64,000 bases of DNA from Clostridia bacterium (GTDB lineage Bacteria > Bacillota > Clostridia > Oscillospirales > CAG-382). This document shows, one piece after another, positions 57,622-64,000 of the stretch. The stretch is taken from NCBI GenBank assembly GCA_017447445.1, contig JAFSNK010000003.1:1-64000 (forward strand), written 5' to 3'. Both the position numbers and the translations under genes were made by a program. Under the pieces are notes generated by a model, which worked only from the letters and a program-made list of their open reading frames with translations, made no database searches and was not told where the DNA came from. Numbering within the stretch: position 1 is the first letter of the stretch; each line of letters starts with the position of its first letter.

Positions 57622-59946
57622 ATGAAAAAACTTTTGAGTGTTATCCTTTGCGCGGCAATGCTGTTTGCGGCGGTGCCGTTCGCCGTTTCCGCCGATGGCC
57701 CGGGCGATAATATCGCCGGGTTCGGATGCGACACCGCAAACCTGATATGTATGCAGAACAGCGAATATGACGACGTCTGGATCCCCGATTTTTACATCAC
57801 GCTTAAAGACGGAAGCAGACGCGACGTCGGATACAATATGAATTATAACGAAGACGGCGATCTTTGTTTTGACCTGTACGTTTCCGACGACGCTTACAGA
57901 TACGGTATAGAGGCCGTAGACTCGCCGTATGGTCTTGTGTATAACTACTATATGCTGGATCCCGGAACATACGCCTACACCGCAAAGCTTACCTATAACG
58001 GCGAGCAGATAGCGACCTGCACTTATACCATAGTCGTAAACGAAAACTTTATAAAAAGCGTGGAAACAAGACCGATCACCGTTTTTCAGGAAGACGCCGT
58101 GCTGCATTCGGAGGATGAAAACGAATGGTATGAATACGCCTGGGATCGGTATATCGACGCGGTCGTGACCACCGTCGACGGCGCGAAGATCCGTATCGAC
58201 CCCAACAGGGTTTTCGAATACGGCGGGACCTATTATAAGATGTGGATATCTGTACAAAGGTACGGCGCTAACGAGATCCACAGGTACGAAAAAAACTTTC
58301 AGGCATTTTTCATCGCCCCGCTGAATGACAAAGCCAGTTATTATTACTCCGGCAAGCAGGAGATCAGCGTTGCCGAAGGTCCGAAGGTCGTACAAGTCGA
58401 TATACCCGACAATTTGTTTTTTGTGAGCGACGCATACGAAGTCGGATACGGAGAATACGACGAAAATACCGGCGAATGGTCGAATCATTATAAAGAATAC
58501 GACGTCGGCGAGGGCGTAACGGTCCATTTCGCCGACGGCGGCATAGGGGAAGCGGGTTTTTATTTTGATGAAGAATACGGCAGTTATTTATACGTACACG
58601 GTATAGAGGATTGCTGCTATCCCGTGGTCTGCGATAACATCCAGGGACCGGGCAACGAATGGGGCACGGGCGAGCACGTCGTTCATTATACGGTCTGCAA
58701 CAAAAACTACACCCAGACTGTGGAAACAGTCGACGTCGCGGAAGTACAGATCGAACCCGTAAAGATGTATTACACCGGCAACAGCTATTATCCTTACGAA
58801 GAATCCGTGGAGTTCACCATTACTCTTACCAACGGCGATACGTTCCGCACCGATGATTTCGAAAAAGATTGGAACAGCGGAACGCTTCAATACAAGGACA
58901 GAATACTGAATTATTACGTTTACGACGATATAGAGGAATGGACCGTCGGCGTTCACAAAGCGACGCTTTCTTGCTTCGGCAAAGATTTTGATTTCGACGT
59001 TGAGATCGCAAAATTGCCCGTCGTTTCGGTCACCGCGGACCCCGTAAAGGTAATAATGTCCGACGAACCGGCGTACCATGACGCGGTATACGACGAAAAA
59101 ACCGGGAAATACGTAAAAGGCGGAATATTCCACAGCGAATCCGTGCATATCGTCGCAAAACTCGAAGACGGCAGCACGCTGGAAGGCGACGGAAGGATCG
59201 AGATAGGCAGCCAGGTTTTCGGGTTCGATTTCGGACCTGAATCCCCGCTGGATACCCCGATAACCACCGGGAAATACAAATTTGACGGCGTGCTTGCCGA
59301 CGTGCATACCGAAGTCGATTTCGAAATAGTTTCCTCTTATTACGACGATCACGTGCTTTATTTGCTGCAGTTGAACGGACTTACGGCGGAGGAAGAAGAA
59401 GGCAGGTTCGAAAACGGAACGCTGGTATACGTCGGGAGGACGTTTGACTACGACGCAGCCGAAAGGATCGACGAGCTGTTCGATCTGCCCTACGGCGGAT
59501 ACTTCGCCGCGGATTTCACCGCCGCGTGCAAGGGCAAGGCGGTCGAACCGAACGGAAAAGTAAAGTTCACCTACCTGTGCGATGAAGAAGTCCTTCCCAA
59601 CGGAATAACCGTTGCCCGTTTCGAAAACGACGAGCTTGTGCCTGTCGTCGGCAAATTCGATCCGGTTTCGCACAAATACTCGTTCGAGCTGGACAAGACC
59701 GGGGTTTACGTATTTATCAGGAACGACGAACCCGACTATATGCCCGGCGACGTGAACGGCAACGGCAAGATCGACGCGGCGGACTACGCCATGGCGAAGC
59801 GCGCGTTCCTTAAAACCTACGTCGTTTCCGCGGAGCAGCTTATGCGCGCGGATATAAACGGCAACGGCAAGATCGACGCGAGCGAATACGCGATGATAAA
59901 GCGCCACTTTCTCGGCACCTATACCATCCCCGGCACAAACAGATAA
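57622..59946 (+). CDS. Secreted multi-domain protein with C-terminal type I dockerin
   Basis: 774 residues. Cleavable signal peptide (MKKLLSVILCAAMLFAAVPFAVSA). The body (about 26-690) looks like several all-beta modules with repeated features: strands ending with a proline-containing turn before a new VSVTADPVKV- or VAEVQIEPVKM-type strand, as in bacterial Ig-like (Big) domains. Residues about 706-770 form a type I dockerin: two calcium loops, GDVNGNGKIDAADYAMAKR and ADINGNGKIDASEYAMIKR, separated by FLKTYVVS. Dockerins bind cohesins, so it should attach to a scaffoldin or cell-surface cohesin; none is in the window. No catalytic domain recognised. Ribosome site AAGAGGAG. Confidence 0.85.
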   Translation: MKKLLSVILCAAMLFAAVPFAVSADGPGDNIAGFGCDTANLICMQNSEYDDVWIPDFYITLKDGSRRDVGYNMNYNEDGDLCFDLYVSDDAYRYGIEAVDSPYGLVYNYYMLDPGTYAYTAKLTYNGEQIATCTYTIVVNENFIKSVETRPITVFQEDAVLHSEDENEWYEYAWDRYIDAVVTTVDGAKIRIDPNRVFEYGGTYYKMWISVQRYGANEIHRYEKNFQAFFIAPLNDKASYYYSGKQEISVAEGPKVVQVDIPDNLFFVSDAYEVGYGEYDENTGEWSNHYKEYDVGEGVTVHFADGGIGEAGFYFDEEYGSYLYVHGIEDCCYPVVCDNIQGPGNEWGTGEHVVHYTVCNKNYTQTVETVDVAEVQIEPVKMYYTGNSYYPYEESVEFTITLTNGDTFRTDDFEKDWNSGTLQYKDRILNYYVYDDIEEWTVGVHKATLSCFGKDFDFDVEIAKLPVVSVTADPVKVIMSDEPAYHDAVYDEKTGKYVKGGIFHSESVHIVAKLEDGSTLEGDGRIEIGSQVFGFDFGPESPLDTPITTGKYKFDGVLADVHTEVDFEIVSSYYDDHVLYLLQLNGLTAEEEEGRFENGTLVYVGRTFDYDAAERIDELFDLPYGGYFAADFTAACKGKAVEPNGKVKFTYLCDEEVLPNGITVARFENDELVPVVGKFDPVSHKYSFELDKTGVYVFIRNDEPDYMPGDVNGNGKIDAADYAMAKRAFLKTYVVSAEQLMRADINGNGKIDASEYAMIKRHFLGTYTIPGTNR

Positions 59947-59982
59947 ACAAACTGCGCGCTTTCGGCGCAAGGAGAACCATTT

Positions 59983-61635
59983 ATGGAAGAGATAAAGAAA
60001 GAATCCACCAATTTCATACACGAGGCGATCGACGCGGATATCGCCGCCAACCCCGGATTGAAGGTGCACACGCGCTTTCCGCCGGAGCCGAACGGATATC
60101 TGCACATCGGGCACTGCAAGGCGCTGGTCATAGATTTCTCCACCGCGGTAAAATACGGCGGGCTGTGCAACCTGCGTATGGACGACACCAACCCCGCCAA
60201 GGAGGACACCGAGTTCGTCGACGCGATAAAGGAGGACATCCACTGGCTCGGCTTCGACTGGGGCGACAGGTTCTTCTACGGCTCGGATTACTTCGAGCAG
60301 ACCTATCAGCTCGCGGAGCAGCTTATCCTTAACGGCGACGCCTACGTCTGCGAGCTCACGCCCGAAAAGTTCAGCGAATACCGCGGCGACCTCACCCATC
60401 CGGCGGTCTCGCCCTGGCGCGACAGACCTATCGACGAAAACCTGGACCTGTTCCGCCGCATGCGCGCCGGAGAGTTCCCGGAGGGGAAATATACCCTCCG
60501 TGCGAAGATCGACCTCGCCTCCGGCAACTTCAATATGCGCGATCCGGTTCTTTACCGCATCCGCTATATCGACCACCACAGGCAGGGGACGAAGTGGTGC
60601 ATCTTCCCGATGTACGATTTCGCTCACCCGATCCAGGACGCCATCGAGGGCGTTACGCATTCGCTCTGCTCGCTGGAATACGAGGATCACCGTCCGCTGT
60701 ATAACTGGGTGATAGAGCACGTCAATCTTCCGTCCCGCCCGAGGCAGATCGAGTTCGCGCGGCTTAACGTAACGAACACGGTTATGAGCAAGCGCTTCCT
60801 GCGGCACCTTGTCGAGACCGGGCTTGTCGACGGCTGGGACGACCCGCGTATGCCCACGCTCTGCGGTATGCGCCGCAGGGGCTACACCCCCGCCGCGATA
60901 CTCGATTTTATCGACAGAGTCGGCGTGGCAAAGAACAATTCGCTGGTGGATATCGCCCTGCTGGAGCACTGCGTGCGCGAGGACCTGAACACCCACGCTC
61001 AAAGGCGCGTCGCGGTGTTCGATCCGGTAAAAGTAACCGTGACCAACTACCCGGAGGGCAAGACGGAGTATTTCGAGCTGCCGAACAACCCCAACGATCC
61101 GGAATCCGGTACGCGCAGACTCCCCTTCGCGCGCGAGCTGTTCGTGGAGAGGGAAGACGTTTCGCTCGATCCGCCGCCCAAGTATTTCCGTATGAAAAAA
61201 GACGGCGAGGTCCGTCTTATGGGCGCGTATATAGTTAAAGTCACCGATATCCTCACCGACGGGAACGGGAACGTCACGCAGGTGCTTTGCGAAGCCGACC
61301 TGGAGACCGGGAACGGTATGCCTTCGGACGGCAGGAAGATAAAAGGCACCATACACTGGCTTTCCGCCGCCGACTGCGCCGAAACCGACGTATGCGAATA
61401 CGGGCGGCTGTTCACCGAGGCGGATATGAACTCCGTCGAATCGGCGAGATACGGCGAGTATCTCGATCCCGAAAGCAAGCGCCGCGTTAAGGGCGTGAAG
61501 ATCGAACGCTCGCTGCTCGAAGCCGCCCCCGGCGAAAAATTCCAGTTCGTCCGCAAGGGCTATTACTGCCGCGACACGAAGGATACCGGGGTTTTCAACA
61601 GCATCGTGGAGCTTAAGGACAGCAAAAAATTCTGA
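59983..61635 (+). CDS. glnS: Glutaminyl-tRNA synthetase
   Basis: 550 residues, usual length. Class Ib synthetase: TRFPPEPNGYLHIGHCKAL (HIGH), MDDTNPAKEDTEFVDAI, the Gln-specific FPMYDFAHPIQDAIEG, and LNVTNTVMSKRFLRHL (MSKR of KMSKS). The two-barrel anticodon-binding domain fills the C terminus (IVELKDSKKF at the end). Many Firmicutes lack GlnS and make Gln-tRNA by GatCAB, so its presence implies direct charging here. Ribosome site AAGGAGAACC. Confidence 0.97.
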   Translation: MEEIKKESTNFIHEAIDADIAANPGLKVHTRFPPEPNGYLHIGHCKALVIDFSTAVKYGGLCNLRMDDTNPAKEDTEFVDAIKEDIHWLGFDWGDRFFYGSDYFEQTYQLAEQLILNGDAYVCELTPEKFSEYRGDLTHPAVSPWRDRPIDENLDLFRRMRAGEFPEGKYTLRAKIDLASGNFNMRDPVLYRIRYIDHHRQGTKWCIFPMYDFAHPIQDAIEGVTHSLCSLEYEDHRPLYNWVIEHVNLPSRPRQIEFARLNVTNTVMSKRFLRHLVETGLVDGWDDPRMPTLCGMRRRGYTPAAILDFIDRVGVAKNNSLVDIALLEHCVREDLNTHAQRRVAVFDPVKVTVTNYPEGKTEYFELPNNPNDPESGTRRLPFARELFVEREDVSLDPPPKYFRMKKDGEVRLMGAYIVKVTDILTDGNGNVTQVLCEADLETGNGMPSDGRKIKGTIHWLSAADCAETDVCEYGRLFTEADMNSVESARYGEYLDPESKRRVKGVKIERSLLEAAPGEKFQFVRKGYYCRDTKDTGVFNSIVELKDSKKF

Positions 61636-61654
61636 CAGATCATAGAGGCGCGAT

Positions 61655-62692
61655 ATGCGTATCAACCTGTGTTTTACGGAGCCGGTCCCCGTGAGCGAGG
61701 CGGAGAAGTTCGCCTCGCGGCTGCAGTCTCCGGCGCTCGTTACAGACCGCAAGCATATTATCAGGTACAGAAACAAGGCGGCTTACCGGCTGCCTTTTCT
61801 GCGCTGCGGCGCCAAGCTGGAGCGCTTTATCTCCGAGCCCTGCGCGGAATCGCTTATAAACTCGCCGCCCGGCACGCTCGTCGTCGGCGGCGCCGAGAAC
61901 CGGCGGCTGCCGGATATCGCCGCGCTGGTATGCGGCGACTGCGTTCTGGTGGTGCTGGACGCGCTTTCGGCAAAGCTGTGCGGCATCCTGCGCGACGAAT
62001 TCTGCGCCCTGCCGGGCTACGACCTCACGCTGCGCACCGCCGCCGACCCGTTCTGCGGCGCGTTGAAAGACAAGCTCGGGGCGGAGACCGAAAAGCGGTT
62101 TTCAATGCTTATCAGCGCGCTTTCGGAACACGGCGCGGGTTCGTTCCGGGTGTTCGACGCCGCGAAGGTCATACGCCCGGTGATCTCCGCGGCGGACAAG
62201 CTTCTGGGCGAGCGCGGCTATTCCGCGTTCTGGCACGCCGTGCCCACCGACCTTTACACCGAGGGAGGCGAGGACGGATTCGCCGCGATCATCGCCGCTT
62301 CGCTCTGCGCCTGCGCCCGCGTTTCCCGCGATGGGTGGGTGGACGTGCGCGGCAGCGCCGACGGCAGGAGCGCCCGGATAACCGTTTCCGCGTCCGCCGG
62401 GGAAGAATTCGTTTCTTCCGCCGCTGAAGGGGAGTTCCCCGCCGACGGTATGTTCGGCAGCGGCTCGCTGCCGGACCTTTATCTCGCCCGGCTGATAGCC
62501 GACGCGAACCGTTGGGACCTCACCGTTACGAGCACGCCGGAGGAGGGTTCGCACCGCAGGATATCGGCGACTCTCACTTTCGCGCTGTGCGGCTCCGTCA
62601 CGCCCGCCGATTTCATCCTGCACGAGGACCTCGGCGACAGTATTCGCTCCGCGATGGGCATGGTCTTCGACGGATTGAAAAGCAGAAAATAA
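61655..62692 (+). CDS. PAS/GHKL-like protein, degenerate sensor kinase
   Basis: 345 residues, no membrane helix. The N terminus (PALVTDRKHIIRYRNKAAY) resembles the first strands of a PAS domain. The C-terminal part (about 215-320) resembles a histidine-kinase ATPase domain: RVSRDGWVDVRGSADG for the strand pair, FGSGSLPDLYLARLIADAN in the place of the G box and following helix, and DLTVTSTPEEGSHRRISATL as the last strands. I see no convincing phosphoacceptor His box, N box or D-G-x-G motif. It may be a non-catalytic relative or bind a ligand. No response regulator is adjacent. It follows glnS by 19 bases and is probably in the same transcript. Assignment is tentative. Confidence 0.5.
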   Translation: MRINLCFTEPVPVSEAEKFASRLQSPALVTDRKHIIRYRNKAAYRLPFLRCGAKLERFISEPCAESLINSPPGTLVVGGAENRRLPDIAALVCGDCVLVVLDALSAKLCGILRDEFCALPGYDLTLRTAADPFCGALKDKLGAETEKRFSMLISALSEHGAGSFRVFDAAKVIRPVISAADKLLGERGYSAFWHAVPTDLYTEGGEDGFAAIIAASLCACARVSRDGWVDVRGSADGRSARITVSASAGEEFVSSAAEGEFPADGMFGSGSLPDLYLARLIADANRWDLTVTSTPEEGSHRRISATLTFALCGSVTPADFILHEDLGDSIRSAMGMVFDGLKSRK

Positions 62693-62716
62693 ACGCCTTC
62701 GCCGCGCTTTGCGGCA

Positions 62717-62760
62717 AAACAACGCCCGGAGCGGTTCTGCTCCGGGCGCTGTTGTTTTTT
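62717..62760 (+). terminator. Terminator after the kinase-like gene
   Basis: CAACGCCCGGAGC, loop GGTTCT, GCTCCGGGCGCTGTTG, six T. Very strong hairpin. A 34/35 copy of its core lies at 63258-63292. Confidence 0.92.
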
Positions 62761-62790
62761 CGTGATTGCTTTCTAATGTATGCAAATTGC

Positions 62791-62819
62791 TTGACAAACG
62801 CATAATATTATTGTATAAT
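62791..62819 (+). promoter_or_regulatory. Promoter of the antitoxin
   Basis: TTGACA (62791-62796), 17-base spacer, TATAAT (62814-62819). The AT-rich spacer CATAATATTATTG contains the palindrome AATATT, a possible autorepression site. Confidence 0.85.
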
Positions 62820-62848
62820 GCTATCGAATACGGAAAGGATGATGAAAT

Positions 62849-63154
62849 ATGGCAAATACCGCGGCGGTTTACGCCCGTATCGATCCGCAGTTGAAAAACG
62901 ACGCGGAAAAAATACTGTTCGAGCTCGGATTGACTCCATCCGCGGTCGTGCAGATGCTTTACAGCCAGATAAAGCTTACCAGAAGCGTGCCGTTCGAAAT
63001 AAAACTTCCGCCCAAAGAGCCGCTGTCCGTTTCGGACCTCACCGCCGAACAGTTGATCGCGGAACTGCAGAAGGGAATAGATTCCGTACGCGCCGGAAGA
63101 GTCGTTCCGGTAGACGAGGTCGACGGCGTCCTTAACAAGGAATTCGGTATATGA
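62849..63154 (+). CDS. RelB/DinJ family antitoxin
   Basis: 101 residues. N-terminal ribbon-helix-helix: NTAAVYARIDPQLKNDAEKI and LGLTPSAVVQMLYSQI, ending in the family block RSVPFEIKLP. The C-terminal half (ELQKGIDSVRAGRVVPVDEV) is the toxin-binding tail. It binds and neutralises a RelE/YafQ-type mRNA interferase and represses its own promoter. The toxin reading frame starts within its stop codon (ATGA) but is broken (next entry), so this antitoxin appears to be orphaned. Ribosome site GAAAGGATGATGAAAT. Complete and apparently intact. Confidence 0.92.
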   Translation: MANTAAVYARIDPQLKNDAEKILFELGLTPSAVVQMLYSQIKLTRSVPFEIKLPPKEPLSVSDLTAEQLIAELQKGIDSVRAGRVVPVDEVDGVLNKEFGI

Positions 63155-63251
63155 ACGCCGGGTACGGAGTTGCGTATACCGACGAAGCGGTCGACGATCT
63201 GCGCGGGTCCTGTATGGGAAGCGTGATATCAAAAAGCAGTTCGGACAATAG
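63151..63251 (+). pseudogene. Internally deleted RelE/YafQ-type toxin remnant
   Basis: ATG 63151 overlaps the antitoxin stop. The first codons read MNAGYGVAYTDEAVDDLRG, a typical RelE/ParE start (strand, then the TDEAVDDL helix). Directly after, in another frame from 63207, the DNA reads VLYGKRDIKKQFGQ and stops at TAG 63249-63251. This resembles the C-terminal strand and tail of the same toxin family (YG-R-D). About 60-70 codons between them are missing and the junction changes the frame, so no active toxin can be made. Family toxins are 85-105 residues. Reading on in the first frame gives only low-complexity sequence. I consider this a deletion relic with the antitoxin retained. Confidence 0.7.
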
Positions 63252-63257
63252 GAAAAG

Positions 63258-63292
63258 CGCCCGGAGCGGTTCTGCTCCGGACGCTGTTGTTT
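63258..63292 (+). repeat. Second copy of the hairpin at 62723-62757
   Basis: 34 of 35 bases identical to 62723-62757, including both stem arms. The T tract is interrupted (TGTTGTTTATC), so it is a weaker terminator. Confidence 0.9.
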
Positions 63293-63297
63293 ATCAC

Positions 63298-63327
63298 GGC
63301 GCGCCGTTATACGGCGGCGCCTTTTTA
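63298..63327 (+). terminator. Terminator after the toxin remnant
   Basis: GGCGCGCCG, loop TTATA, CGGCGGCGCC with one bulged G, then TTTTT. It faces the convergent acyltransferase gene. Confidence 0.75.
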
Positions 63328-64000
63328 TTCCGCTTCTTTGCCGAAGGTCTCCACTTCATCGACGGGGATATACATTACCGAATAATGGAACTCCGTGCCG
63401 CGTTCGTACTCGGCGGCGATGCGCTGCTGCAGCGAGGAGCCCTGCCGAAGGAAACGGCAGTCCGCGCCGTATGATCCGGTGGTGGGCAGGATGTGCATAG
63501 CGCGGTTGACGCGCAGTATGTTGCTTTCCGGCGCCATAACGCGGGCGAGCTCCGGCGCGAATATCCAGGAATAGCCCGCTATCGCGCGCGGGCGGTGGTC
63601 CGGGTAGAAGTCCTTGAAGAAATCCAGCGCCAGTTTGCACGCCTCTTTTATTTTTTCCGGCGTGTATTCTATGCCGGAGGGGATGTGTATCTCCAGCGTG
63701 GGCGAGCCCTTGCGCAGAAAATCGCGCCACTCGCTTTTTTTGTACTCGCGCGCGGAGGGCGATACCTTTCCGTGCGCGGAGACCGCGTTGGCGATCACCT
63801 TCTCGCCGTCCTCGTAAAATTCGGTCTTGCCGCAGGACTTTTCTTCTTTATCCACAAGCGCGCCTTCTGAATTGAAGAAGTATTCGCCGCCGACGAGCGA
63901 CAGGTATTTTTTTCCGTCGGTAAGCACCGGGAAATCGCCGCCGAACGCGCCGGGCACGAATTTAAGTATGCCGAACATAAACATACATCCGCCCGCGCAT
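63325..64000 (-). CDS. Acyltransferase-domain protein (GNAT_C-like), 5' end outside the window
   Basis: At least 225 codons. The frame stays open to the right edge, and the codons before the first Met (63984) are still open, so the start is probably outside the window. The sequence from LEIHIPSGIEYTPEKIKEA through LDFFKDFYPDHRPRAIAGYSWIF to SNILRVNRAMHI matches the C-terminal part of the DUF5596/GNAT_C acyltransferase domain family, found in many Clostridia and of unknown substrate. FGGDFPVLTDGKKYLSL near the first Met belongs to its central sheet. The C terminus (YIPVDEVETFGKEAE) is complete. Gene neighbours on its upstream side are not visible. Confidence 0.75.
   Translation of the reverse strand, partial: CAGGCMFMFGILKFVPGAFGGDFPVLTDGKKYLSLVGGEYFFNSEGALVDKEEKSCGKTEFYEDGEKVIANAVSAHGKVSPSAREYKKSEWRDFLRKGSPTLEIHIPSGIEYTPEKIKEACKLALDFFKDFYPDHRPRAIAGYSWIFAPELARVMAPESNILRVNRAMHILPTTGSYGADCRFLRQGSSLQQRIAAEYERGTEFHYSVMYIPVDEVETFGKEAE

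Noticed and set aside
58588..61776. A 1062-codon open frame on the minus strand across the dockerin and glnS genes
   Set aside because: It spans two well-supported genes and their spacer on the other strand and has no family resemblance. It exists because stop codons are rare in this frame in GC-rich DNA.
63151..63474. A 107-residue protein continuing from the toxin start
   Set aside because: After residue 19 it runs through the repeated hairpin and a terminator and into the antisense of the acyltransferase gene, so it is not a real product.

Overview
The window is a gene-dense, GC-rich stretch of a Gram-positive anaerobe, most likely an uncultured gut-type member of the Clostridia. Reasons: near-perfect sigma-A promoters (TTGACA, 17 bp, TATAAT) and strong AGGAGG ribosome sites; lipobox lipoproteins and no outer-membrane genes; rubredoxin and formate-tetrahydrofolate ligase; a long-form hibernation factor; a clostridial single-chain PurL; a type I dockerin. 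This placement is inferred from gene content only. No rRNA, tRNA, CRISPR array or insertion sequence was found.

Layout. 1-2506 (minus): a ribbon-helix-helix regulator followed by clpB, which runs off the left edge. 2704-3225: hpf. 3445-6273: two paralogous lipoproteins with an overlooked small ORF between them. 6441-12191: an amino-sugar operon (Gfo/Idh/MocA oxidoreductase, TIM-barrel isomerase, nagA, ROK kinase) that runs into tsaC, coaE and a lytic transglycosylase. 12344-13704: DUF3343 protein and cysteine desulfurase. 13749-17045 (minus): glycoside-hydrolase-like protein, divergent signal-peptidase-II-like protein, GNAT. 17312-19903: a large DUF4855 surface lipoprotein. 20251-22364: an ECF sigma factor and its membrane partner.

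22458-47045 (minus) is the core: about 25 kb of nucleotide synthesis. The pyrimidine operon (pyrC-carB-pyrK-pyrD-pyrF-pyrE-pyrB) is followed, with no terminator seen between them, by the purine operon (purE-purC-purF-purM-FNT channel-purN-purO-AICAR formyltransferase-purD-purL-glyA-fhs-guaA ATP-PPase). The purine operon starts behind a ZTP (pfl) riboswitch whose last helix overlaps an intrinsic terminator. It contains its own formate entry (FNT channel, Fhs) and one-carbon supply (GlyA). Three glutamine-dependent steps lack a visible glutaminase here: PurF has Gly in place of the N-terminal nucleophile Cys, GuaA has no amidotransferase domain, and carA is absent beside carB. PyrB carries a C-terminal zinc domain like that of PyrI.

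47364-49695: pepF, trxA and rubredoxin. 49762-52395 (minus): a calcium-type P-ATPase. 52638-54367: a second ECF sigma/membrane-partner pair. 54565-62692: gltX, a tyrosine-phosphatase lipoprotein, a dockerin protein, glnS and a degenerate sensor-kinase-like protein. 62849-63251: a RelB-type antitoxin with the remains of its toxin. The right edge holds a partial acyltransferase-domain protein (minus).
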